Notes: generated from the sequence alone by a model not told the origin. Counted from the stretch's first letter, positions 1-5,860 are shown. The stretch is 8,462 nt of DNA from Betaproteobacteria bacterium (GCA_012274205.1 JAAOZY010000041.1:1-8462), one strand, 5' to 3'. Translations and numbers: made by a program.

Positions 1-207
1 CTAGAGTATTTGGGTGTCACGGTTCCTTGTGACAGCGAGGGGCCGATTTTGACGCCATCAACTTATGAGGCTATTTTGGCAAAGCGATTGGGCGTCTTCC
101 CTAAGAGTGCCGAAATGGCGCCGCGGGAGACTGTGGTCCATGTGCCGACAGCGCGTCCGGTGAAGCGGAAACTCGCTAGCGTGACTGCATTGAAAGGAAA
201 GCCATGA
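1..207 (+). CDS. 3' end of an unidentified island ORF, translationally coupled to the integrase
   Basis: The frame is open from the first base of the window and ends in TGA at 205-207, so only the last 68 residues of a possible protein are visible and the true start is probably to the left. A TTG at position 10 could also be a start but has no clear ribosome binding site. The stop overlaps the integrase ATG at 204 as ATGA, which is typical of translational coupling and is the main argument that this is a real gene. The visible part has a short hydrophobic/acidic stretch followed by a basic tail (RPVKRKLAS near the end), compatible with nucleic-acid binding but not diagnostic. I recognise no family. 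Genes in this position are sometimes small regulators or excisionases, but that is only inference from position. Confidence 0.5.
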   Translation, partial: LEYLGVTVPCDSEGPILTPSTYEAILAKRLGVFPKSAEMAPRETVVHVPTARPVKRKLASVTALKGKP

Positions 208-1331
208 GCAGAAAAAGACTATCGCGGCCGACTTTGCTCGGCACGAGAATTATGGAACATCGCGGGTGGCTGCAGTACCGCTCGCGCGAACCGCTCATGG
301 ACACCAAGACCGGCGAGCTCAAGACGTGGCACAAGTTGTGTCCCGTCGGTCCCGGCGACGAATTCAAGGCGCGCGTCGTCCTGCAGGAATTGTTGAGCCA
401 CGCGCATCCAGGCAAAGGCGATTTCGCGGCGGCGTTCGCAAGGTGGCGGCTCGAGTTTTTCAAGGCGCGAGACAAGGATGCGCCATGGCTGCCGGAGCGT
501 CGCGAGCTTTTTCTGAATGCGAATAAGTCGCTCAACTCATTTTTTGACGTGATAGCCAAGAGCTTCTGCGATGCGAACGTCGCCGACATCAAGCCGTTCC
601 ACATCAACAAGTTTTTGAAGGCGTGGGACGGACGCAGGGCCGCGCAAGCCTACCGAGGCCATCTGGTCAAATTCTTCGCTTGGGCAACGGGTGAAGGCTT
701 CCGCGAATCGAACCCGGCGACCTCAGACGTGGTGCAGGTGAAGCAGCCAAAGAAGCGCAATAGGACAATCACGCCGGCGCAGTTCCACGCCGTGCGCGAC
801 GCCGTGATCGTCACCGCCAGAGGTAAGACGAGCGGCGAAATGATCCAGTGTTACATCGACCTGACGTACCTGCTTTATCAGCGCACGACCGACGTGCGCC
901 TGCTGCGCTGGACCGAGATCGACGAGGCGAGCCGCGTCCACGTCAAACCAACAAAGACGGAGTTTTCAAGCGGTGTGGCTATGAACCTACCGATGTCGCC
1001 GGCGATCGGGGTAGTCCTGGCGCGTGTCAAGAAAATTGCGAGGATGGGGAGCGTGTTCGTGTTCCACACTACCAAAGGACAACCCTATACCGCCAGCGGA
1101 ATTCGCTCCACGTGGAACCGGGCCTGTAAGCGGGCAGGCGTGGAGGGAATCACGCTGAAGGACCTGCGTTCGATGGCTGCCACCGCGGCCGAGGCGTCAG
1201 GTTTCAGCCGCAAACAGATTCAGGCGGCCCTCGGGCACAAGAAACAGGGCACGACGGACGGGTACATCCACAGCGACAATACGATCGATTCCGAGGTCGT
1301 TCTGAGCCTGCCGGAAAGGCCGAAAACCTAG
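204..1331 (+). CDS. Tyrosine recombinase / phage-type integrase (375 aa)
   Basis: Site-specific recombinase expected to integrate and excise the element lying to its left. The C-terminal catalytic domain carries the family signature: Arg I is R227 in YQRTTDVRLLRW, the beta-hairpin lysine is probably K251 (TKT), Arg II is R322 in KDLR, followed by LGH with H345 and nucleophile Y354 in DGYIH. The H345-to-Y354 spacing of nine is canonical. K319 stands where many relatives have His (HxxR); a Lys there occurs in some phage integrases, so this need not mean inactivity. Residues about 70-170 look like the SAM-like core-binding domain (e.g. HINKFLKAW, YRGHLVKFFAWA), and the N-terminus would be the arm-binding part. 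The length is normal for a complete enzyme. The ATG at 204 follows AAAGGAAA at 193-200. The gene runs towards the 3' end of tRNA-Ala, 68 bases beyond its stop, which marks that tRNA as the likely insertion target. The exact subfamily is not clear to me. Confidence 0.95.
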   Translation: MSRKRLSRPTLLGTRIMEHRGWLQYRSREPLMDTKTGELKTWHKLCPVGPGDEFKARVVLQELLSHAHPGKGDFAAAFARWRLEFFKARDKDAPWLPERRELFLNANKSLNSFFDVIAKSFCDANVADIKPFHINKFLKAWDGRRAAQAYRGHLVKFFAWATGEGFRESNPATSDVVQVKQPKKRNRTITPAQFHAVRDAVIVTARGKTSGEMIQCYIDLTYLLYQRTTDVRLLRWTEIDEASRVHVKPTKTEFSSGVAMNLPMSPAIGVVLARVKKIARMGSVFVFHTTKGQPYTASGIRSTWNRACKRAGVEGITLKDLRSMAATAAEASGFSRKQIQAALGHKKQGTTDGYIHSDNTIDSEVVLSLPERPKT

Positions 1332-1365
1332 AGTTATGCTACAACGTAGCATAACTTTCTAGTTT
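1332..1365 (+). terminator. Hairpin terminator after the integrase, possibly bidirectional
   Basis: A perfect 11-bp inverted repeat (AGTTATGCTAC / GTAGCATAACT, 1332-1342 and 1346-1356) with an AAC loop starts immediately after the integrase stop. It is followed by TTCTAGTTTTT, so the T-tract is slightly delayed. Read on the minus strand, the same hairpin is followed by CTAGGTTTT, so it could also end transcripts of tRNA-Ala coming from the right. The AT-rich stem contrasts with the GC-rich host sequence and fits an origin inside the inserted element. Confidence 0.7.
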
Positions 1366-1399
1366 TTGTTGCGGCGCGGCAGACTAAGTCTTTGATTAT

Positions 1400-1475
<76 letters not shown>

Positions 1476-1488
1476 ACGAAAGGCGCGA

Positions 1489-1518
1489 ATTATACCGGTT
1501 TGCGCCCGGGGGTGTAAA
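1489..1518 (-). promoter_or_regulatory. Sigma-70 promoter of tRNA-Ala
   Basis: On the minus strand a TTTACA -35 (1518-1513) and a perfect TATAAT -10 (1494-1489) are separated by 18 bases. The expected start of transcription, about seven bases beyond the -10, falls just before the tRNA 5' end at 1475. The -35 box lies only seven bases past the gltX stop codon, so the tRNA can be expressed independently of gltX read-through. The GC-rich CGCGCC just after the -10 could be a stringent-control discriminator, as is common for stable RNA promoters; that last point is inference. Confidence 0.78.
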
Positions 1519-1524
1519 GGCGCC

Positions 1525-2925
1525 TCAGCTCTCGACCAGCCAGGGTTGCAGCCGCGCCAGCACGGCCTCGCGTCCGAGCACTTCCATCACCGCATCGATC
1601 GACGGTGTCTGCGTCTGCCCGAGCAACATCACCCGCAGCGGCATCGCGATTCTGGGCATTTTGAGGCCGAATTTTCCGACTACGGCTTTCACCGCCTCGT
1701 TGAGTTTCGGCCGCTGCCATTCGACCCGCTCCAGGCTCGCCGCGAGTTCGCGCAGCGCCGGCGTCACCTCGGGCGTGAGATGCTCGGCAATGAGCGCCTT
1801 CCCCGGCTCGATGCGCCGGTAGAACATCATCGCCGCCTCGGCCATGTGTTCCAGCGTGGTGGCGCGGTCCTTGAGCAGCTTCACCACTTCCACCAGCGCC
1901 GGGCCGCCGGCCACGCTGCCGCCGTCGCGCTCGATGCGCGGCGCCGCCAGATCGGCGAGGCGCCCGGGCTCGGCCTCCTTGATGTATTCGTGGTTGAGCC
2001 AGGCGAGCTTGGCCATGTCGAACTGCGCGGTCGACCTGCTCACATGCGCGAGGTCGAACCATTCGACGAATTGTTCGCGCGTGAACTTCTCCGCATCGCC
2101 GTGGCTCCAGCCCAGGCGCGCGAGGTAATTGAACAGCGCTTCGGGCAGAAAGCCGTCCTGCGGATACTGCATCACCGAAACCGCGCCGTGGCGCTTGGAC
2201 AGGCGCTCGCCGTCGGCGCCGAGGATCATGGGCGCATGCGCGAACTGCGGCAGCGGCGCCCCCAGCGCCTGTAAAATATTCACCTGGCGCGGCGTATTGT
2301 TGACATGGTCGTCGCCGCGAATGACATGGGTAATCTCCATGTCCAGGTCGTCGACGACGACGCCGAAATTGTAGGTCGGCACGCCGTCCGCGCGCAGGAT
2401 CACAAGATCATCGAGTTCCGCGTTGGCGACGGTGATCGGTCCTTTCACCAGGTCGATGAAGGTAACCGCGCCTGCATCCGGATTGCGAAAACGCAGCACC
2501 GGCTTCACCCCTGCCGGCGGCTTCAGCCCCGCAGCCTGCGCCTGATCCGGGCGCCAGCGCGCGTCGTAGCGCGGTTTTGCGCCGCGCGCGCGCTGCTGCT
2601 CGCGCATCTGTTCGAGCTCTTCCTTGCTCGCGTAGCACCAGTATGCTTTACCCGCGCCCAAGAGCTGCTCCGCCACCTCGCGGTAGCGTTCCAGCCTGTG
2701 CATTTGCCGGAACGGGCCTTCGTCCCAGTCCAGGCCCAGCCATTTCATGCCGTCGATGATCGCGTTCACCGAGGCTTCGGTGGAGCGCTCGAGGTCGGTG
2801 TCCTCGATGCGCAGCACGAATTTGCCGCCATGCTTGCGTGCGTAGGCCCAGGAGAACAGCGCAGTGCGCGCGCCGCCTACATGCAGATAACCGGTGGGAC
2901 TGGGGGCGAATCGGGTGCGGATCAT
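1525..2925 (-). CDS. gltX: Glutamyl-tRNA synthetase
   Basis: Class I aminoacyl-tRNA synthetase that charges tRNA-Glu with glutamate using ATP, in the cytoplasm. The HIGH-type signature is PSPTGYLHVGGAR (residues 8-20; HVGG at 15-18) and the KMSKS-type loop is RLSKR (241-245), both at the positions expected for a bacterial GluRS of about 466 residues. Other family segments are FVLRIEDTDLERS (36-48), ITHVIRGDDHVNNTPRQ (198-214) and the ATP/adenylate region around GVPTYNFGVVVDD (181-193). At the zinc-binding position seen in some GluRS enzymes only C97 is present (WCYASKEEL), so a zinc site is unlikely. The C-terminal anticodon-binding domain is complete to WLVES. The ATG at 2925 gives the usual N-terminus MIRTRFAPSPTG, although no strong ribosome binding site precedes it. 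tRNA-Ala follows on the same strand and tRNA-Val diverges upstream. Whether the enzyme is discriminating or also charges tRNA-Gln cannot be judged here. Confidence 0.98.
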   Translation of the reverse strand: MIRTRFAPSPTGYLHVGGARTALFSWAYARKHGGKFVLRIEDTDLERSTEASVNAIIDGMKWLGLDWDEGPFRQMHRLERYREVAEQLLGAGKAYWCYASKEELEQMREQQRARGAKPRYDARWRPDQAQAAGLKPPAGVKPVLRFRNPDAGAVTFIDLVKGPITVANAELDDLVILRADGVPTYNFGVVVDDLDMEITHVIRGDDHVNNTPRQVNILQALGAPLPQFAHAPMILGADGERLSKRHGAVSVMQYPQDGFLPEALFNYLARLGWSHGDAEKFTREQFVEWFDLAHVSRSTAQFDMAKLAWLNHEYIKEAEPGRLADLAAPRIERDGGSVAGGPALVEVVKLLKDRATTLEHMAEAAMMFYRRIEPGKALIAEHLTPEVTPALRELAASLERVEWQRPKLNEAVKAVVGKFGLKMPRIAMPLRVMLLGQTQTPSIDAVMEVLGREAVLARLQPWLVES

Positions 2926-2949
2926 GGGAAGCGGCTCGCGAAAGCCTGC

Positions 2950-2955
2950 ATTTTA
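2950..2955 (-). promoter_or_regulatory. Possible -10 box for gltX
   Basis: TAAAAT on the minus strand lies 24 bases upstream of the gltX ATG and matches the -10 consensus at five of six positions. No good -35 is visible at 16-18 bases; TTCGGG is the nearest. The call rests on position and the -10 alone. Confidence 0.3.
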
Positions 2956-2977
2956 CTGGAATACTGATGCGCCCGAA

Positions 2978-3007
2978 TTGACCCGGGGCGCGCCGGTGTG
3001 ATTAAAT
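2978..3007 (+). promoter_or_regulatory. Promoter of tRNA-Val
   Basis: TTGACC (2978-2983, five of six to consensus) is followed after 18 bases by TTAAAT (3002-3007, four of six). The predicted start lies a few bases before the mature tRNA 5' end at 3020. The promoter is divergent from gltX and shares the 94-base intergenic region with it. Confidence 0.6.
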
Positions 3008-3019
3008 CCGCACTCGGCT

Positions 3020-3094
3020 GGGCGGTTAACTCAGCGGTAGAGTGCCACCTTCACACGGTGGAAGTCACTGGTTCGATCCCAGTATCGCCCACCA
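3020..3094 (+). tRNA. tRNA-Val(CAC)
   Basis: A 75-nt cloverleaf with encoded CCA (3092-3094). The acceptor stem GGGCGGT pairs with ATCGCCC (one G-U pair). The D-stem is ACTC/GAGT. The anticodon stem CCACC/GGTGG encloses TTCACAC, giving anticodon CAC, which reads the valine codon GUG. The T-arm is CACTGGTTCGATCCCAGTA. No integrase or foreign-looking sequence adjoins it. Downstream, a weak hairpin around 3140-3155 (CAGGCC/GGCCCTG with a bulge) without a T-tract is the only visible candidate for termination before the convergent ferritin gene. Confidence 0.97.
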
Positions 3095-3191
3095 CCGGAT
3101 TCATAGCCTTGCAGACAGCCGGACGAACTGCGCGCCGGCCAGGCCTCAGGCCCTGCCTTGCCCCCTCCAATCTGTCCAGTACGTCGCACGC

Positions 3192-3479
3192 CTACTTGTG
3201 CGCTATGGTTTTTCGGGTGAACAGGTAGTCCTTCAGCTCGTTCGAGAACGCCGGGTCCTTGCGCCGGATCCACTCCAGCACCATGGAGGCGTGCTCCTTT
3301 TCCTCATCGCGATTGTGCTCGAGGATCGCCTTGAGATCGCCGTCCTTGCACGCATCGGCGCGCTGGTTGTACCAGTCGACGGCTTCAAGTTCCTCCATCA
3401 GCGACACGATCGCCCGATGCATGTCGCGTGTTTCATCGGACAACTCTTCAACCGGTTCGTGATAGCCGACACTGGACAT
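3192..3479 (-). CDS. EncFtn-type (encapsulated-ferritin-like) iron-binding protein, 95 aa
   Basis: Small two-helix ferritin-like protein of the encapsulated ferritin family, whose members form annular decamers with ferroxidase centres at the subunit interface and oxidise Fe(II). The core MHRAIVSLMEELEAVDWYNQR (residues 20-40) and HNRDEEKEHASMVLEW (55-70) closely match what I remember of Rhodospirillum rubrum EncFtn. The equivalents of its metal-site residues are present: E30, E60 and H63, with E29 and E32 as entry-site candidates and W36/Y37. The ATG at 3479 is preceded by AGGAGAG at 3490-3484; a longer frame upstream has no such signal. The protein ends about eight residues after DYLFT, so the extended C-terminal tail with the encapsulin-targeting peptide known from encapsulated members is absent. 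No shell gene is nearby. The gene is divergent from the VF530-type gene and convergent with tRNA-Val. Family assignment is firm; the cargo-free, stand-alone role is inference. Confidence 0.92.
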   Translation of the reverse strand: MSSVGYHEPVEELSDETRDMHRAIVSLMEELEAVDWYNQRADACKDGDLKAILEHNRDEEKEHASMVLEWIRRKDPAFSNELKDYLFTRKTIAHK

Positions 3480-3569
3480 GGTGCTCTCCTGTTCTTTGCA
3501 ATTAATCATGGCAGCGACGCCTGCCGCAGGGCGGGACCAGGCGGTGGCCACGGTTCACGCTGCAGCCTG

Positions 3570-3575
3570 ATTATA
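3570..3575 (-). promoter_or_regulatory. -10 box of the ferritin-like gene promoter
   Basis: A perfect TATAAT on the minus strand (in GGAATATAATCAGG) lies about 90 bases upstream of the EncFtn-type ATG. No good -35 is seen 16-18 bases further upstream (TTCTCG or TTTCTC), so the promoter may need an activator. The leader would be about 80-85 nt. I see no convincing Fur box. Confidence 0.55.
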
Positions 3576-3644
3576 TTCCGCGAACGTGCTGCCGAGAAAT
3601 GGCCGGATGGCGATTGTCGCGCGCCGCAGCGCTCGGCCCCGGTC

Positions 3645-3653
3645 TGCTAGACT
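3645..3653 (+). promoter_or_regulatory. Possible extended -10 promoter for the VF530-type gene
   Basis: TGCTAGACT is an extended -10 (TG, one base, then TAGACT) about 43 bases upstream of the ATG at 3696. The -35 region is GC-rich and poor. Position and the TG extension are the only support. Confidence 0.4.
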
Positions 3654-3695
3654 CGCGCGCAGACGCCCCAGGCCGGAGACGACCGGCACAGACCG

Positions 3696-3929
3696 ATGAA
3701 GACACAAGCCAATAATCCGCTTCACGGCATAACGCTGGAAACGATGCTGACCGAGCTGATCGCCGGGTTGGGTTGGGCGGAAATGGGCAAGCACATTGAA
3801 ATACGCTGCTTTACCCATGATCCGAGCCTGTCGTCCAGCCTGAAATTTCTCCGACGGACGCCCTGGGCACGCGCCAGGGTCGAAAGCCTCTACCTGCAGC
3901 ACAAGCGCGGCCTGCCGGCGCGCGAATAG
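3696..3929 (+). CDS. VF530-type / DUF2132 small conserved protein (77 aa)
   Basis: The sequence NNPLHGITLETMLTELIAGL (6-25), then GKHIEIRCFTHDPSLSSSLKFLRRTPWARARVESLYL (31-67), is the typical pattern of the VF530 (DUF2132) family, named after a Vibrio fischeri protein. The family is annotated as DNA-binding on structural grounds, but its cellular role is not established to my knowledge. The core is complete; only a short basic tail (QHKRGLPARE) is added. The ATG at 3696 fits the usual family N-terminus MKTQxNNPLHG, although the preceding bases hold no strong ribosome binding site. It is divergent from the ferritin-like gene, with about 216 bases between the start codons, and is followed on the same strand by the DUF4337-like gene 93 bases on. 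No functional link to either neighbour can be read from the sequence. Confidence 0.9.
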   Translation: MKTQANNPLHGITLETMLTELIAGLGWAEMGKHIEIRCFTHDPSLSSSLKFLRRTPWARARVESLYLQHKRGLPARE

Positions 3930-4022
3930 CGCCCGGGTGGCGCTGGCCGCACACCGCCCTCTTTATCCGGCGGCGCAAAACATGGACAATGGCGCCCCCA
4001 TCTGCCTTTGGAGACTGCCAAG

Positions 4023-4586
4023 ATGTCCGGACACGGCCATGTCGACCCGTCCAACAAGAAGATCGCCCTGCTCATCTCCACCCTCGCCCTGGTGCTGGCG
4101 TTTTCCGAGACGCTGGGCAAGGGCGCGCAGACCGCCGCTCTGAGTGACAACATCGAATCTTCCAATCTGTGGACCTTCTTTCAGGCCAAGACCATACGCA
4201 GCACCACACTGCGCACGGCCGCAGAGGCGCTGGAACTGGAACTGGCGCAGGTTTCCCGCCCGGAGCAAAGGCAGGCGATGCAACAGCGCATCGCCGACTG
4301 GAAGGCGAGCGTCGCGCGCTACGACTCGGAGCCACAGACGCAGGAAGGCCGGAAGGAACTCGCCGCACGCGCCAAGGCCGCGGAGGCGCGGCGCGACCGC
4401 TCGCTTGCGGGCTACCATAACTACGAGCTTGCCTCGGCGGCGCTGCAGATCGCGATCGTGCTCGCTTCGGCCGAGATTATCACCGGCGTGGTCCTGCTCA
4501 GCTGGATCGCTGGCGGACTCGGGCTGGTCGGAATCGTGTTGTGCGGCCTCGGTTTCTTCGCGCCGACCGCGGTTCACCTGCTATAA
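4023..4586 (+). CDS. DUF4337-like inner-membrane protein (187 aa)
   Basis: Membrane protein of unknown function. Residues 14-32 (IALLISTLALVLAF core) form a first transmembrane segment. SSNLWTFFQAKTIR (46-59) resembles the conserved S/D-x-W-x-x-YQAK block of DUF4337 proteins. Residues 60-130 are a charged, Ala/Glu/Arg-rich helical stretch, probably coiled coil. Residues 138-180 hold two further hydrophobic segments ending in APTAVHLL. The His-containing N-terminus (SGHGHVDPS) is also typical of the group. The ATG at 4023 is chosen because TTTGGAGA at 4007-4014 is a suitably placed ribosome binding site; the upstream TTG at 4008 overlaps that site and is unlikely. The gene stands alone, 93 bases after the VF530-type gene, and is followed by inverted repeats that may end its transcript. 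Confidence 0.85.
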   Translation: MSGHGHVDPSNKKIALLISTLALVLAFSETLGKGAQTAALSDNIESSNLWTFFQAKTIRSTTLRTAAEALELELAQVSRPEQRQAMQQRIADWKASVARYDSEPQTQEGRKELAARAKAAEARRDRSLAGYHNYELASAALQIAIVLASAEIITGVVLLSWIAGGLGLVGIVLCGLGFFAPTAVHLL

Positions 4587-4592
4587 GAACCT

Positions 4593-4614
4593 GTTGCAAA
4601 ATCAATTTTGCAAC
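4593..4614. terminator. Inverted repeat after the DUF4337-like gene, possible terminator
   Basis: GTTGCAAAA (4593-4601) and TTTTGCAAC (4606-4614) form a perfect 9-bp stem with a TCAA loop, starting seven bases after the stop codon. The T-run is inside the 3' arm of the stem rather than after it, so termination would rely on an unusual geometry. It could instead be a protein-binding palindrome or the edge of the repeat that follows. Confidence 0.45.
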
Positions 4615-4623
4615 GCCTGAATT

Positions 4624-4679
4624 AGGGGAGCATGAGTGGAGGTCCCCAAGGGGACTTCCTTCGGGGCGTATCCCCTCAT
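4624..4679. repeat. Structured GC-rich inverted-repeat block (REP-like candidate)
   Basis: The central hairpin pairs GGAGGTCCC (4638-4646) with GGGACTTCC (4651-4659), nine pairs with one G-U and a CAAG loop. An outer pair AGGGGA (4624-4629) / TCCCCT (4671-4676) encloses it, and ATGAG (4632-4636) / CTCAT (4675-4679) offers a competing outer pair. A further partial pairing joins CCCCAAGG with CCTTCGGGG. No reading frame of real-gene quality crosses it. It sits between convergent genes, so it may be a bidirectional terminator, but the nested design also resembles a dispersed REP-type element. Whether other copies exist cannot be seen here. Confidence 0.5.
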
Positions 4680-4725
4680 AATGCGACAGCCTCTTAGGCG
4701 CCGCATCTGAGCGGCGCGCGACCGT

Positions 4726-5397
4726 TCAATCCGCGCTGGCGCGATAGCCCGCGGTAAGCTCCGGCGGCGCGATATTGCTGATGCGCCAGCAGCCGGCCTG
4801 CGCTTCGTACTCGAACAGCAAGGGCGTGGCATTGGAGATGTGCTGCTCCAGCAAGTCGGCGCCGAGGCTGAACACCAGCACGTACAGCGGCCCGCCGTGC
4901 GCGACCAGCAGCGTCGGCGCATCGCTGGCGAGCGCGTCACCGAATCCCTCCTGGGTGCGCGCGACAAACTCGCGCAGTGTCTCGCCGTTGGGCGGCTCGT
5001 GGCGCCAATCGAGGTCCTGCGAGGACTGGCCGATCAGGTCGCCGAACCAGCGTTCGCGCAAGCGCGGCTCCGCAATGACCGCAGCGCCCACGACCTCCGC
5101 CGCCGCCTGCGCCGTTTGCCAGGCGCGCTGCATGTCGCTCGCGAGGATGCGCTCGACCGAATGCGCGCGCAGATATTCGGCCGCGCGCCGGGCTTGCGCC
5201 AGTCCGGCCGCGTTCAGCGGTATCTCGGCTGGCTGATAGACCCGCCGCGCATTACCCTCGGTTTCCCCGTGGCGCAGGAAAATGAAGCTCCGAGCGCGCG
5301 GCCGCAACGGCCGCGCCGCGGCCAGCCTGCGCACCTCGTCCAGACCGTGCTTGGTGATCCTGGAGCGCCAGAGCCGCGCTGCAGTGTCCGTTGTCAT
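4726..5397 (-). CDS. Histidine phosphatase (phosphoglycerate mutase-like), 223 aa
   Basis: Cytoplasmic enzyme of the histidine phosphatase superfamily, which transfers or removes phosphate through a phosphohistidine intermediate. The full catalytic set is visible: FLRHGETEGN with R42 and nucleophile H43, R91 in SDMQRAWQTA, acid/base candidate E115 in LRERWFGDLIG, and H167 in VAHGGPL. Residues 1-37 are an Arg/Ala-rich N-terminal extension before the first strand; they are not part of the usual core. The ATG at 5397 has only a weak upstream GAGG. The substrate cannot be assigned: the family includes phosphoglycerate mutases, alpha-ribazole phosphatase, SixA-like and broad phosphatases, and nothing here selects among them. 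It lies 46 bases downstream of the NrfJ-like gene on the same strand and is probably cotranscribed with it. Confidence 0.93.
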   Translation of the reverse strand: MTTDTAARLWRSRITKHGLDEVRRLAAARPLRPRARSFIFLRHGETEGNARRVYQPAEIPLNAAGLAQARRAAEYLRAHSVERILASDMQRAWQTAQAAAEVVGAAVIAEPRLRERWFGDLIGQSSQDLDWRHEPPNGETLREFVARTQEGFGDALASDAPTLLVAHGGPLYVLVFSLGADLLEQHISNATPLLFEYEAQAGCWRISNIAPPELTAGYRASAD

Positions 5398-5443
5398 GAT
5401 AGCGCCGCGCCTCGCGGGCGCACGGCCCGCGGCCTGATCCCTG

Positions 5444-5800
5444 TTATTTGCCGACCACTACCTGGTTCACGAACAGCACGCTCGGAAATGTCCGGTTCAG
5501 CGTCTTGCTGTGGAAATTGGTCATGACCATGCCGTCGTCGAAACGGATGAGGTCGCCTTTCTTGACCGGCACGGCATTGGCGGCGAGCCACAGCGTCTTC
5601 TTGTCCTGCGCCACCTCGATGTAGACATAGGGTGGGGCCGCGATGGTGCTGATGACCTTGCCCTGCTGCGGCAGCTGCGCCGCGGCTGCACCCTTGCCCG
5701 CCGCAGCCGGATTCACGCTGGGATGGCCGGAGGGAAGCGACTGTGCACCGGCGGCCGCCGAAAACACTGCCAGGGCGAGCATTGCGGGTAGGGATTTCAT
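5444..5800 (-). CDS. Exported NrfJ-like small protein (118 aa)
   Basis: Residues 1-19 are a signal peptide (basic start, hydrophobic LALAVFSAAAGA, cleavage likely after AGA at 17-19), so the protein should be periplasmic. A short Ala/Pro/Gly linker follows. The folded part, residues about 47-116, has GKVISTIAAPPYVYIEV, then TLWLAANAVPVKKGD, MVMTNFHSKTLNRTFPSVLFVN. This beta-rich pattern, with a Y-x-Y-x-E strand, a W-x-A block, V-K-x-G-D and the F-x-SKTL-x-RTF block near the end, resembles proteins annotated NrfJ or OB-fold-like that occur with cytochrome c and respiratory genes. No haem motif (CxxCH) and no cysteine is present. The start at 5800 is preferred over longer in-frame starts because it begins the signal peptide and lies below a good -10 box. 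It is followed 46 bases later by the phosphatase gene. The biochemical role is unknown. Confidence 0.75.
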   Translation of the reverse strand: MKSLPAMLALAVFSAAAGAQSLPSGHPSVNPAAAGKGAAAAQLPQQGKVISTIAAPPYVYIEVAQDKKTLWLAANAVPVKKGDLIRFDDGMVMTNFHSKTLNRTFPSVLFVNQVVVGK

Positions 5801-5836
5801 TGGAGGTCTTCTTTCTGGGTCGGGTTGGAATGCATC

Positions 5837-5842
5837 ATTATA
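5837..5842 (-). promoter_or_regulatory. -10 box for the NrfJ-like/phosphatase unit
   Basis: A perfect TATAAT on the minus strand (in CACGTATAATGATGC) lies about 37 bases upstream of the NrfJ-like ATG. The -35 region is GC-rich and matches poorly. It falls after the hairpin at 5861-5899, so the two-gene unit can probably start separately from the genes further upstream. Confidence 0.55.
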
Positions 5843-5860
5843 CGTGCCTGCATGAGCGCC

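Noticed and set aside
1490..2062. Second minus-strand frame overlapping the 3' part of gltX
   Set aside because: It is an out-of-frame Arg/Ala/Gly-rich shadow of gltX, and it would run into the tRNA-Ala promoter.
1546..2967. Plus-strand frames of 242 and 220 codons over gltX
   Set aside because: gltX on the opposite strand is unmistakable, and the plus-strand products have skewed composition with no family features.
3020..3094. tRNA-Val as a second integration site
   Set aside because: No integrase, foreign-looking sequence or partial tRNA repeat is seen beside it in the window.
3095..3191. Possible shell-targeting tail of the ferritin-like protein by stop-codon read-through
   Set aside because: The frame after the TAG is open, but its translation (starting ACDVLDRLEGARQG) has none of the short hydrophobic-Gly-Ser-Leu pattern of encapsulin cargo tails and runs into tRNA-Val, so it is chance.
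4008..4022. TTG start for the DUF4337-like protein
   Set aside because: The TTG lies inside the ribosome binding site of the ATG at 4023.
4602..4967. Minus-strand frame over the repeat block and phosphatase 3' end
   Set aside because: It is out of frame with the clear phosphatase gene, Arg/Ser-rich and spans the inverted repeats; no support as a gene.
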